59,764 nt of DNA, from NCBI RefSeq assembly GCF_001039355.2, contig NW_019774180.1:1292373-1352136 (forward strand), in the 5' to 3' direction. Below the pieces are notes generated by a model. That model was given only the letters and a program-made list of their open reading frames with translations, ran no database searches and was not told the origin of the DNA. Positions within the stretch are counted from its first letter, which is position 1. Each line of letters starts with the position of its first letter. Source of the stretch: Lingula anatina. Lineage: Eukaryota > Brachiopoda > Lingulata > Lingulida > Lingulidae. A program made the translations under genes and the position numbers. This document shows positions 27,301-42,300 of this stretch, in pieces.

Positions 27301-30300
27301 GAAGGACCTCTGTTGGTAAAATTTTTACTATGAAAAGAATATGCACATGCAACTCACAGGTTGTTTATGCAAGTCTAATATCTTCATGTTTGTGTAAGTA
27401 ATGCCTATATGGTACAGAGACACAGTGCAATCACAGTGGCTTATTAATNGATATATATTTGTTTTGTATCATTGCAAAAAATGACCTAGCAATTAAATGA
27501 TCTGAAATAGAATTCATGGTCACAATTGAAACTGTGATTTTCCTTTATGTTTGTCACATATTTCTGTCTGTGAAGTGAAAATGTTTCTTATATCAAACAT
27601 TACTTGTGCCATGCAGTGTATGCATGGTTTATCTTTAACCTTGAAAAACTGTGCAAATATCTTTAAAGCATTTGTATTGTAACCTCCCTAAATAGATTAG
27701 GATGGATAAAAGCACTCAGCTTCTGTTCTTCTATTTGCATTATTGATGAGAGAGGGAAAATATGAGAATTACAACATCTGGGTTCTTTGAAGTTGGGCCC
27801 AGAATAATAATCAACTGTTTGGGGTGTTCTTTGTCTTAGTTTGAAAAAAAAAACTTCAATAAATCATAAATGCCAAGATTTACACAGTTTTCCACATAAA
27901 AAGTGCTTTTTAAGGATCTGTATTATTTAGCACTGAATTTCATATTCTAATAAATGGAAAGATCAAGTAAGAGATAAAGTAATGACATTGTTATTCACAT
28001 GCATTTAAGATTCTGATATTGCCAAGCTAAACTGGCATTCTGAATAGCAGACAAAAACTATATTCGTACTAGCACAAATTCAGACAAAAAACAGCCAGAA
28101 ATCATTAAAATAAGTAAACCAAGATACACAAGGTCAATTTGAATGATTGGGTCTGGCAGAAAGGGTAGGGGCTATTTTCTCAATATGAGTATTGTCAATT
28201 ATCAGTGGATTTGCAGCCATTTAAAGGAATCTGAAGACAGGTATGTGTAAAATGATCTTTTTTTTTTACTCATCAGCAAAATAAGGAACAAAATTTAATT
28301 TGCCATCATGCAAGTGTTTAATATGGAATAATCAATCAGAAAAAATCTTTTTTTTCTGTATTTTTCTGTATTACACATCTTCAGCATAGGGAGATTACAT
28401 GATTTGTGATGTATTTTCACAACATTACTGCATTCATTATTATAATATTGTAATCCCCTTATCACATGCAGAAACAAAGGGCAAAACCTTAAAAATAAAT
28501 TACATGAACACAAGGCTACCAAAATAAAGTGAATCTTTGATGGAGAATATCTCTTCCTTCCTCTCAGCTTTTGTAAAAAAAAATGCATGTACATGCACAC
28601 ACAGGCACATACACAGATTCAGTGAGAGAAATAAAGCCAGTCTTTTGGCTTCCCATGTACCTTCTCCCACTGCCCTTAAATGCCCATACCTTAGAAAAAA
28701 ATCTGAATCCATGCCTGCATGCTCAAAATTTTATACTGGAAGTTGTGAAAGTATTCTCAAATCTTTGTTAAATGCATTTATTATGGATTTTATCAAGTGT
28801 TTCTTTTTAAGTTCATCTTAGTGGGGAAGGGGGGGGGGGGGAGAAAAAATGCCTTTGAATGGTTGCATGTTATATTTTGATTTCTCAGACACTAATGCCA
28901 AAAGGGAATATAGGTACTCATGCAACCCACACTTGGAATAAGCTAGCTTCCGTATTTGATAAAAAGAGAAGGACCTCTGTTGGTAAAATTTTTACTATGA
29001 AAAGAATATGCACATGCAACTCACAGGTTGTTTATGCAAGTCTAATATCTTCATGTTTGTGTAAGTAATGCCTATATGGTACAGAGACACAGTGCAATCA
29101 CAGTGGCTTATTAATCTAGAGAGATTAATAATGAATAACATAACTTGAATAATTCCTCTGCTGTGTTTTTGCAGAGAGAGAGAGAGAAAGAGAGAGAGAA
29201 AAAGAGTCTCACTACAGTGGATGCCAAACTCCTAAAATAATCCAAGACCTTGATAAGTTCCTATGCTCTTTATTTTCTAAAACCATGCATTCTCTCACTT
29301 GGAAATCATCTGCACACATTAACCTTTACGAAGATTTTTTTTCAAATAATGTTTCCCTAGAGATGTTATAAGAAACATCCTTGAGCTAAATGAATGAGTG
29401 TCAATCAACTAGAAGACATGACTGACACTTACGGCTTTTCCTTGTGTTAACACCCTTCTTTCAATGCAGTGTTTTTATGTATCTGAATTCACGCATTTGT
29501 TTCTAATATTTCAAATACAAAATATGTATATATGTGTATGTGTATGTGTGAGGAGAGAGGGGGAAACCATAATATTTTCCCTTGATATGTTCTAAATAAG
29601 TTGGAAATTAAAAGGAAAGACACTGAACAATATACTAACAACAATGAGAAAGGAATTGCTGACCAGTAATCTCAAGATTTCACACATTTTCAAATGCTCA
29701 GTGCTGGCATCAAAGCCCTAGGACAAAGAAAAAAACTCAGGTGTTTTGCAGAGAAACCTTACCTTAAATTCAATTTCTAAGAGGTTCCGTTTCTTCTTTT
29801 CTTTGAGCACTTCTTGGAATTTTTCCACTGGAATGGACTCTCTTGACACTGCCTGGATGTCTTGTTCTTCAGTGGCTATAAAAGTAAAGGGATATCATTG
29901 TCTCATTATGAGTCATATTTTCAAATATATCAATATATATTTTAAGGTAAATAGATGATAAATAAATATCCGTACACAGCATATATTGTGATCAATTAGC
30001 ACCATTCCACTAGAATGTTAAATTTTCTAAACATTCAAATAAATTGGGCACCAACATTTTGACAAATATACCTATTGGCATAAATATATCATGTCTAAAC
30101 TCTGTTAATTATAAATTTTTACCTGGGAATGCAAGGTTCTTAAAAGACTGGCCGTTTTTCCTAATTATCAAATCTTGTACATAATCAGTGTGTTCTTTAT
30201 TAATATTCCCTTATCAATGGGCTTGATGAAAAAAAAATTCAATAAAAATCTAGCTTGTAGCATGAAATCTGTCCGTGTACTGGCACTAACACATACATAT

Positions 30301-33300
30301 TATATAATATGATTATTTAACAATATGAGGTTTAAATGAAATTCTAGGAATACACAACACTTATCACCAGATGTCTGTATCATTCATTATATCTTTATTA
30401 GGAAGCGCAGTAGGACTGGCCTGGTCAGTATCCCACATCTTCATTTATCAAGTGCTAATTCCAAGGCAAGAACAAAGACTGTTACATACCAGGCAATATG
30501 AATACCAATGTAGACACTCTCGTCAAAGTCTAAGAATAGCTGTAACCTTTTGAATGTATTTGATTAGAATAACAAGAGATTTCTTAAGAGAGACTTCTTA
30601 AGAATGATTTCCTCTAATAACCCATGCTGCACACTACACACTGACACTCAGGTGTCATGCTAGCACATATTTTCCTCCTGCCAATCAAATAAAAACTTTT
30701 CAACCAACGTTTGTGATCACAAGAGCTTGGTGTATTAGCTGCTACTCAAAAGGCTTGGTTTCCATTTGTGACAATTAAATTCCTGGGCCAATGATCAGGC
30801 CTACCCAACTACCAGACTCAGCACTGAATGATCCAGAATTCACCGGTAGATCAGACCACACTACCCGTTTTCAAGGTGTGTGTCAGATCGCATTACACAG
30901 TATCAGACGCAAGACCGCTCTTGCCTAGTACGCGAGGTGATAGTGACGATTCTCAGCGGGGTTGAAAAGCATTGCATCACCACTCAAAATTTGTTCAGGG
31001 TATGATACTGTGTAATGCGATCTGACACACACCTTGAAAACGGGTAGTGTGGTCGGATCTACCGGTGAATTCTGGATCATTTGGTGCCGAGTCTGGTAGT
31101 TGGGTAGGCCTGATAATTGGCAAAAATGATCCATTCTAGCCAGCACAAGGATGGGGACATGGGTACAATGAACTTTTCCCTGCCTGAAGCCACATGGTTG
31201 CATGTAAAAACTGAGAATAATGTTTCCTGGAATGATTTCTCAGAGGCAAAATCAAATTGATAAATAATTTCTCTTGGGCAAGGCTAATGTGTTTAATATC
31301 TTATTGGCCCTTTGGCCTTTGATTGCATGTCAATGAAGAGCTGTAAGGAAGGTAAAATACTGCAGTTGTGACATAGACTCTCTCCTCAACTTTGGATCCA
31401 TTCACTCATAAAATAAGATGGCTCACAGGGTTTTTTCCCCGACAACATCATCAGTGTATAGTAATAAGCTTGTTCGCAACCTAACCATAGTCAGTGTTGT
31501 AACAATAGGGACCCATTTATTAAGGGCCCATACCCAATATTAATCTTTCTACGTAGATCGATCCACCTATACAAGGACTCTTGCTGAGTGCAATCAGATT
31601 TACAGATAAACACGCCTCGTCTTATTTCTAATGCAGACGTATAGTCACCAGCCTTTCAATTTTCTACGTAACCCAGGAGGTGGGGTGTTAATCTGTTAAT
31701 CTGATTGCATTCAGCAAGAGTCCCGGAGGAGCTGGATTGATCTAATTAGAAAGATGACCCTTGCATCCCAATGACAGGTTAATAACCTTTTTTTTAATAT
31801 TCTACGTGTTACTCTGACACATCATTCTCAATAAAGTGGATGACAAATTCTACCATTGATCTACCCTTAGCAAATATTATTTTAAAAGTTTAACTTGCAA
31901 CATAGGTTCTTTTGCAGCTAAAAATATGGCCTGAGAGTATCAAGTATTAGTTCTTATAATGAGTATTGTAAGGTTCCTCCAACCTAACCATGGCCAAAGA
32001 AAAAATAGTTATTTTTTCAACTTACTGGTTATTTTCATATCTATGTCAGACAGGGATATTAAATCTCAGCAAATACATGAATAAGTTGTATCTATCAGCC
32101 CATGAACATCAAACTTCAATTCCAATACCATACCATATGTTATTGTTTATGTAGACTATCATGGTTACCATATGTTACAATATAGGACTGCATGCATGCA
32201 ATGAGACTAAGCCAACAATGAAGCATTGCGTAGTTAATCTAATGGTCTTTGTGACCATGCTAACATTTCATACTTTTACACTACATCACTCAGTTGTGCC
32301 TATATAAAGAAATGCTAAAAGATTTACCTGTGCATTTGACTAGATTCCTTGAGCAGAGAAGCATTATATGNTAATATGATCTTTTTTTTTTACTCATCAG
32401 CAAAATAAGGAACAAAATTTAATTTGCCATCATGCAAGTGTTTAATATGGAATAATCAATCAGAAAAAATCTTTTTTTTTTTCTGTATTTTTCTGTATTA
32501 CACATCTTCAGCATAGGGAGATTACATGATTTGTGATGTATTTTCACAACATTACTGCATTCATTATTATAATATTGTAATCCCCTTATCACATGCAGAA
32601 ACAAAGGGCAAAACCTTAAAAATAAATTACATGAACACAAGGCTACCAAAATAAAGTGAATCTTTGATGGCGAATATCTCTTCCTTCCTCTCAGCTTTTG
32701 TAAAAAAAAAAAAAATGCATGTACATGCACACGCAGGCACATACACAGATTCAGTGAGAGAAATACAGCCAGTCTATTGGCTTCCCATGTACCTTCTCCC
32801 ACTGCCCTTAAATGCCCATACCTTAGAAAAAAATCTGAATCCATGCCTGCATGCTCCAAAACTTTATATTATAAGTATTATTATAAGTATTCTCAAATCT
32901 TTGTTAAATGCATTTATTATGGATTTTATCAACTGTTTCTTTTTAAGTTCATCTTAGTGGGGAAGGGGGGGGGGGGGAGGAAAAATGCCTTTGAATGGTT
33001 GCATGTTATATTTCGATTTCTCAGACACTAATGCCAAAAGGGAATATACACGGTAGGTACTCATGCAACCCACACTTGGAATAAGCTAGCTTCCGTATTT
33101 GATAAAAAGAGAAGGACCTCTGTTGGTAAAATTTTTACTATGAAAAGAATATGCATAACTCACAGGTTGTTTATGCAAGTCTAATATCTTCATGTTTGTG
33201 TAAGTAATGCCTATATGGTACAGAGACACACTGCAATCACAGTGGCTTATTAATCTAGAGAGATTAATAATGAATAACATAACTTGAATAATTCCTCTGC

Positions 33301-33311
33301 TGTGTTTTTGC

Positions 33312-33344
<33 letters not shown>

Positions 33345-36300
33345 GAGAGAGAGAGAAAGAGTCTCACTACAGTGGATGCCAAACTCCTAAAACAATCTAA
33401 GACCTTGATAAGTTCCTATGCTCTTTATTTTCTAAAACCATGCATTCTCTCACTTGGAAATCATCTGCACACATTAACCTTTACGAAGATTTTTTTTCAA
33501 ATAATGTTTCCCTAGAGATGTTATAAGAAAACATATCCTTGAGCTAAATGAATGAGTGTCAATCAACTAGAAGACATGACTGACACTTACGGCTTTTCCT
33601 TGTGTTAACACCCTTCTTTCAATGCAGTGTTTTTATGTATCTGAATTCACACATTTGTTTCTAATATTTCAAATACAAAATATGTATATATGTGTATGTG
33701 TATGTGTGAGGAGAGAGGGGGAAACCATAATATTTTCCCTTGATATGTTCTTAATAAGTTGGAAATTAAAAGGAAAGACACTGAACAATATACTAACAAC
33801 AAAGAAAAAGGAATTGCTGACCAGTAATCTCAAGATTTCACACATTTTCAAATGCTCAGTGCTGGCATCAAAGCCCTAGGACAAAGAAAAAAACTCAGGT
33901 GTTTTGCAGAGAAACCTTACCTTAAATTCAATTTCTAAGAGGTTCCGTTTCTTCTTTTCCTTGAGCACTTCTTGGAATTTTTCCACTGGAATGGACTCTC
34001 TTGACACTGCCTGGATGTCTTGTTCTTCAGTGGCTATAAAAGTAAAGGGATATCATTGTCTTATTATGAGTCATATTTTCAAATATATCAATATATATTT
34101 TAAGGTAAATAGATGATAAATAAATATCCGTACACAGCATATATTGTGATCAATTAGCACCATTCCACTAGAATGTTAAATTTTCTAAACATTCAAATAA
34201 ATTGGGCACCAACATTTTGACAAATATACCTATTGGCATAAATATATCATGTCTAAACTCTGTTAATTATAAATTTTTACCTGGGAATGCAAGGTTCTTA
34301 AAAGACTGGCCGTTTTTCCTAATTATCAAATCTTGTACCTAATCAGTGTGTTCTTTATTAATATTCCCTTATCAATGGGCTTGATGAAAAAAAAATTCAA
34401 TAAAAATCTAGCTTGTAGCATGAAACCTGCCCGTGTACTGGCACTAACACATACATATTATATAATATGATTATTTAACAATATGAGGTTTAAATGAAAT
34501 TCTAGGAATACACAACACTTATCACCAGATGTCTGTATCATTCATTATATCTTTATTAGGAAGCGCAGTAGGACTGGCCTGGTCAGTATCCCACATCTTC
34601 ATTTATCAAGTGCTAATTCCAAGGCAAGAACAAAGACTGTTACATACCAGGCAATATGAATACCAATGTAGACACTCTCGTCAAAGTCTAAGAATAGCTG
34701 TAACCTTTTGAATGTATTTGATTAGAATAACAAGAGATTTCTTAAGAGAGACTTCTTAAGAATGATTTCCTCTAATAACCCATGCTGCACACTACACACT
34801 GACACTCAGGTGTCATGCTAGCACATATTTTCCTCCTGCCAATCAAATAAAAACTTTTCAACCAACATTTGTGATCACAAGAGCTTGGTGTATTAGCTGC
34901 TACTCAAAAGGCTTGGTTTTCATTTGTGACAATTAAATTCCTGGGCCAATGATTGGCAAAAATGATCCATTCTAGCCAGCACAAGGATGGGGACATGGGT
35001 ACAATGAACTTTTCCCTGCCTGAAGCCACATGGTTGCATGTAAAAACTGAGAATAATGTTTCCTGGAATGATTTCTCAGAGGCAAAATCAAATTGATAAA
35101 TAATTTCTCTTGGGCAAGGCTAATGTGTTTAATATCTTATTGGCCCTTTGGCCTTTGATTGCATGTCAATGAAGAGCTTTAAGGAAGGTAAAATACTGCA
35201 GTTGTGACATAGACTCTCCCCTCAACTTTGGATCCATTCACTCATAAAATAAGATGGCTCACAGGATTTTTTCCCCGACAACATCATCAGTGTATAGTAA
35301 TAAGCTTGTTTGCAACCTAACCATAGTCAGTCTTGTAACAATAGGGACCCATTTATTAAGGGCCCATACCCAATTAAACTATCTTTCTACATAGATCGAT
35401 CCACCTATACAAGGACTCTTGCTGAGTGCAATCAGATTTAAAGATAAACATGCCTCGTCTTATTTCTAATGCAGACGTATAGTCACCAGCCTTTCAATAT
35501 TCTACGTAACCCAGGAGGTGGGGTGTTAATCTGTTAATCTGATTGCATTCAGCAAGAGTCCCGGAGGAGCTGGATTGATCTAATTAGAAAGATGACCCTT
35601 GCATCCCAATGACAGGTTAATAACCTTTTTTTTAATATTCTACGTGTTATTCTGACACATCATTCTCAATAAAGTGGATGACAAATTCTACCATTGATCT
35701 ACCCTTAGCAAATATTATTTTAAAAGTTTATTAACTTGCAACATAGGTTCTTTTGCAGCTAAAATATGGCCTGAGAGGATCAAGTGTTAGTTCTTATAAT
35801 GAGTATTGTAAGGTTCCTTCAACCTTACCATGGCCAAAGAAAAAAAATAGTTATTTTTTCAACTTACAGGTTATTTTCATATCTATGTCAAACAGGGATA
35901 TTAAATCTCAGCAAATACATGAATAAGTTGTATCTATCAGACCATGAACATCAAACCTCAATTCCAATACCATACCATATGTTATTGTTTATGTAGTCTA
36001 TCATGGTTACCAAATGTTACAATATAGGACTGCATGCATGCAATGAGACTAAGCCAACAATGAAGCATTGCATAGTTAATCTAATGGTCTTTGTGACCAT
36101 GCTAACATTTCATACTTTCACACTACATCACTCAGTTGTGCCTTTATAAAGAAATGCTAAAAGATTTACCTGTGCATTTGACTAGATTCCTTGAGCAGAG
36201 AAGCATTATATCAGTAAGTTAACACTTTTCAATGTGGCTTGAGTTCACTGCTAAACTGTATTTATAAAATGTATATTCCAGAAAAGAACTCCTTCCTCTC

Positions 36301-39300
36301 TATAGATGCCGACCATAAAGTAAAAAACTCGAGATGTTCAAGGCAGCAAATAAAATGTGCCGAACTGATGGGTTATGATAGCATGGATCCCTCACAGACT
36401 GGCCCTTCTAATACTATTGCCATATTAAATATGCTTTCAGATCTGAGGGATGTGTTCTACTAGATACATCCATGCTGGTAGTTTCTCCTTATCAGTGAAA
36501 TAATGAGAACAATACATCCCTGCTCCCTCAGAAGTGCAATCAATTTATTATGCAATATAATTTCAATAAATTATAAGATATGGCATGGAGCAGAAACAAT
36601 AGATCTACAGGCCCTTGATGCTATCTGACACAGCAGTGAATTGCATTCCTAAAAGCATGAAAAATTCTGTTACATGGAGATAAAAACTAATGAAATCCCT
36701 GAAATTGTATTGTGAACTGCTTTGACAAGCACAGATGTTTTCCTGCATTACTTCTGACAGTCCTATGCAGCTACAGGTTCACTTTCAACAAATCATTTAC
36801 AGAACTGATATTTCAGGATTCTCTTTGAGCGAGGAGAATGGCATTTTAATGTTCAAAACCACAATAAGGTGGTTTAATCTACATAAATATGACTGTAGTG
36901 GCCTTGTTCACAAAAATACAAACTTAAAATGAAAAAAAAATTTAATAGCTGATATCACCAGAAGGTTTTGTGACTCAACAGGAAATCCAAATTAAGGTCT
37001 AAGCAATTTTGGAAACTACACACCAACTTCTTTTCTAGTTATGTCAATAATTAGTCTAATTAAAGTTATATTAGGCCTGGTGAGAAAGAGGCATTATTCC
37101 ACAATGTAAACTTCTGCAGTTTTGTCATACCAAAATCCGCTGCATGCATTTGCATGATCAATACTTGACTTTAATAGTGCCAAGGGAATTCAACTAATAG
37201 CAAATTGTTAGTTTGACATTTTTCATTTCCGTACTTGCAATCTTAATCAGTGACAATTTTGGATAAATCACAGATATCTTAGAAACATGGGCTCACTACC
37301 CCCCCCCCCCCCCATACACACACAATCTTTTATAAGGAATAGCAGTAAAACAAAACCCTCCAATTACACAATTTTCAAAATTTTATTTGCAATGTGATGA
37401 CTTAAATTTGATATCTCTGATACATGGTTGGAAATCATAGTACACCAAATACTTTTTCAGCTTTTCATCAACTTGTGCCCATGACTTTACTGTCAGACTT
37501 GTACTTATACCCATTTGAATACACAGAATCTGTACTTTCTATACTAAGGCCTAATAAAAAACATCATAAAAATCTCTATCATTTTTATTGCCCCTTGATT
37601 TTTAACCAAGAACAATATCTGTAGTTAATGGAAATGTTGCAAACTTTGATGGTAATAAATAGCTGTTGATTTGTAGTATTTGAAATGCAGACTAATGCAC
37701 ATCATATGTAACCATAGACAGAAAATGTTTGTTTTCACAGATAAAAAGACATTATCACAGTTTCCCTAAAATGTTTTCTAAGAAATCTCCATAAATAACT
37801 ATACATGGGCAATCTAACCATTCCGTCTAGCAATCTAGAGCATTTTCTGAAACCAGCAGATAAATCACTGAATATTTATTTGGTGATAAATATGTAAAAT
37901 TCTCCATAACCCAACTAAAAAGAATAAAAAAGAGGGATTAACTTGATGTCTTCGATGACATAGGACTTGAATATAACAGAAAAAAATGTTACTATGCCTT
38001 TCTAGGTATAAGAACCACATTATGCTCCAAGAAATTGTACACTGTCATATTACAGAAATGAATGTTCCAGTACAGAATTAAATTGAACTGAATAGATTTA
38101 AGAAAACATATCCAAAGCATCATTTAGTTGGTCTACTATTTATATATAACCAGGGTCAAGCCTAAATCTTTTTAGACTGTTAAAAATTTAACTTTCATTT
38201 CGAGTTTTAGACTGGGTTCCCATGCCTAGATCGATCCAGATCGGTCTAACTCCCTGGGGAGTCTCACTAAATTGCTATCATTTTAACTGGCTTAAATGTC
38301 TGTCACGCCTACCGAATCAGCTAGGGGGTAAAGATTATTACTCTCTAACAGCTTCACTAGGCATGACACACATTTAAGCCGGTTAAGTTGATAGCAATTT
38401 AGTGACACTCCCTAGGGAGATAGATCGATCCAAATATCTGTGGGAATAGTTCCTTATTGAAAAACCAGCCCCTAACTCTAGATCTATGTTGTCAAACCCT
38501 CAAAACAAACATGACCCTTGTCTTATTAATTACAACCTAATATCCCATATTAACAACTCTATTTAACCAGCCTAGGAAATAATTAGCACCTGGATCTATA
38601 CTTAAAAGAGGCTCAAATTTGCACTTATCTTTAAAGCACTTCAGTTTTCTTCGATAATGCAAACAAAATGGCAGAATACTGTAAGCTAGAACTATCATGA
38701 ACTTAAGCTACACTTTAACCCTCAGAATAATTAAATATTAAAACATTAATATAAGATTAAATATAAGAATAACAAGTTACATTGTTTTCATTTTACAAAG
38801 TTAATGGAGATAGTGTGTGGCAATCGTGACAGTGAGGCTCACGGAATAACAGATGCAGGTGATTGTTTAATGCCCTGACACAATGCCTATCCATAAAAAT
38901 CTACTAAAAATCTACTGTTAAATGTAATGTTATCAACAACACAACAACCCTAGAAATCAATGGAATCTGATGAATATGCAAAGATATGAACAGTTGGCAA
39001 CCATAGACTTTTTATCAGAAAAAAAACACTCTGCTTTTATCATGTGCATTCAATTCTGTGCTTTTATCAGTGTTAGTGTAACTTAGGGAGCTACTGTGAA
39101 CACAATAAAGGTGTCTATTTGTAGCAAACAGTTAAATTACAACTTAATCCGTATTAAAATCAATTTGGTAAGTGGAGTTATTATAGATGGCTGTATTCAA
39201 ATTGGGAATTCAGACACACACATGCACCTCTTTTCATTACATCATGTTTTAGGACTTATTGCTACAGGTTTTCTCTTATTTTCTCAAATACAGTTCTATA

Positions 39301-42300
39301 GATGGAAGTCAGGCTTCCTATTTCCCTACAAAGTGAAACAGTAATCATAAAACAGAACATTTCAATGGACTAAACAAATCATAACGTGTCAGACTTTTCT
39401 CCATAAAAAAGGGCTAATCGAGTTATACAACATCCACTGCAGGAAAGATATCTCTGATTACTGGATGATGCAAATTAAATCTAATAAGAACATCAGGCTT
39501 GCTAACATTACGGCACTCAATATCCTTAGATACCTTAACACATTATATCAATATCATGACACCTGAAAATAATGGGACTCAATCCTATACATGCGCAGAA
39601 TATGTGTAAATATAAAAGTTTGAGAACCAATCTTTCTGTTATTATTTCTAACATAACAGTGGTTTGACAGCTGCTGTGGTCTGATCACATCCAAAAAGTT
39701 TCAAGTCAGCACTTGAGAGCTTCCAGCCCGGTTGACCAGACAATCTAATGTACTCTGGATCGATATTCATGTAACTAAATGTAAAATGCATTGTCATGTA
39801 TGCGCACACACCATGCTGGCAGTTGAGTATCAGATTTGTTAGGAGTCAAGATAAAAACTGCTTGATAGATTGTTATATTTGTGATGCATGCCATGATACA
39901 TCAATCCTATTCAGAGTATTAATGGAGAAATGTATTAATAGCACATAATAAAGAGAAATATTCCAAAAATATTATTTGTTTTACATAATGTATCTATTAA
40001 TCATTCATATTTTCAGATGCACCACTTTCATAACTATGGTTTCTTTTCAATACTCGATAACAAGTAAAGATTTTTTGAGTGCAACAATTCTACTGAAAGG
40101 CACAGCCTTCCAAGTGGTTTAAAACTGCTGTACAAATTTCAGTCCAGTACCTTTCCTATTTGTATCACATGTTGCTTTTTGTCTCAGATATCTGGCACAA
40201 CTTGTCAATATTCAAGCAAACAAAAAACCTCTCTAGATAATTGATAAGTAGTTACTTAGCTACCCTTATTAGTGCAACACAGGGTGAAACCAGAAACAAT
40301 TCAGAGAAATGAAATTAAATGATCTCCATACATTTATATTTCCAGGAAATGTACGTTATATAATTTATTCCTCAAATAACCCTTTTCCCTGAAGCAGCAT
40401 ATCTTTTATTATGACAATCTTTTACCACATGAAATACTAACAAAGTTTAAAAGGCTTGATTGGGAGTGGCTTGCCATTTTTCAACCTCTTAATACTGCCA
40501 ATACAGAATTTAGTCTCATTTTTTTTAATTCTGCCTTCTGATTTCTGAAACAACTAAACAAAATTGAGAGGTATGACAATTAATTAAGTCAGTTAAGATC
40601 AATAAAAGTAATAAATGATATTAAAAAAAGAAAAAAAAACTTTTCAGGCCTACCCAACTACCAGACTCGGCACATAAGGATCCTGAATTAACTGGTATAT
40701 CGGACCACACTACCCGTTTTCAAGGTATGTGTCAGATCGCATTTCGGAGTATCAGTCAGAACACCGACAGGATGAGCCCGCGGTCATCCTATAAAATTTG
40801 TTCTGGGGTATGATACTCCGAAATGCGATCTGACACACACCTTGAAAACGGGTAGTGTGGCCCGATATACCGGTTAATTCAGGATCCTTATGTGCCGAGT
40901 CTGGTAGACGGGTAGGCCTGCTTTTGCCTACCTGAATTAAAAATGATGTCAAAGCCTGAAGAAGCAAGATGGGTTCATATCAGAAAATAGTAATAATAAT
41001 ATACTTAGAGAAATGAGGTATCTAAATTTCTGGGCAAAAACCAACTAAACCATAATTCTATCATTTTCTACTGATAAATTCCCTTTATTTAAAAGTATGT
41101 TGTATTATTGATGAAATGATAAATGATGCCCCTGTTAAGTTGAAGTATCTATACTCCCTCCTCTTTTATGTTTAGTTCCATAAATTCTGCTCTAAATTAA
41201 GTGTTGATTGAAGAAAAATAACGGTGTGTCTTGTAGCCTGATGTTTTAATGATAAAATTGTTGATATAAACAGAACAGATGAAGCAACATACCTAATAAG
41301 GAACATTGAATTTTGTTTGTTACAAATTACAACAGCAAGTTTTTGGCCATCACAGCTGCAGCACTTGGTGCACAACCAAACACAATGAGGGCTCTATTTC
41401 TTATTTGCTCAAATACATTTTATTACAACTAATGATTACTCAAACAGAATGTTACACAATTTACAGAACACAATGAATTCCACAATGCCATGTGCATGTA
41501 TGCATCCATGTGCTCATGCACATTGTGTGTGTATGCAAGTAAAATTTATCAAGCAAGTTTAAGAACTCAGATATTGGACATGACAATTTTTTCTACAGTT
41601 GAATCTGGATGTTACCAATGCAAGATTGCAATATTGGCATCTCATCCAGACAGATATCCAATCTTCCTGGATACCAGTTTTAAGGATGACATATGCATTC
41701 TACACTTTTTATGAAACATACATTTTTTGTTAAGCCCTTTTCCAAGTATACTTGAACTAGCATAACAAATAACAATGCCAATAGTTCATGAGATATTTAT
41801 GACAAGCACATCTCTCCATTTCACCCATTACCAAATTTATCAGGAAAAAACATACAGGGGCATGTACAAAAATCCAATAATTCTATCACACCAAAATGTG
41901 ATACATTAAAGCAGCCATTTGCTTCATAATTTCATCACACCATTGTAAGATACATTACAGTCTGCCTAGGGTATAGGGTTAATAAACAGTAAACATGCTA
42001 ACTAAGATCACCAACACACACATATACACACACAAAATCAGATTAAAAAATAACGAAGCCAATAGTTGCTTCAACATGCCTGTTACCCCAGGTTCAAAAT
42101 CATAACATAAAAACAAAATCCTTAACATCAAATGCAACACCCAGCAAATATAACTGTGGTTACGTGATTGTGCCATTTTACGAACTTTAAAAATGATCTC
42201 TCTTTTGCAACAATTCTTCAGGATTAGCATTACACAAAACAGCCTCTGCTCTAGATATCGATTCCTTTTTTGCAATAGATCTGAGTAATGTGCTCAGGTG

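Larger units (their letters stand above)
27450..32370. repeat. Duplicated block, second copy (4.9 kb)
   Basis: Its left 1.67 kb matches 25780-27448. From about 28248 onward it matches 32372-36211. It carries one copy of the 113-bp exon and an extra inverted-repeat element (30796-31112) that is absent from the third copy. It ends at the N at 32371. Confidence 0.95.
32372..36211. repeat. Duplicated block, third copy (3.84 kb)
   Basis: Aligns to about 28248-32369 with scattered substitutions and small indels and lacks the 317-bp element. It continues without a break into unique intron at 36212. It carries the second copy of the 113-bp exon. Confidence 0.95.

Noticed and set aside
26625-32859. 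Recurring 70-146 codon ORFs (MCMYMHFF..., MDSDFFLR...) as a gene family
   Set aside because: They recur only because the whole non-coding block is duplicated; frames are disrupted by T-run length changes and both strands look equally open.
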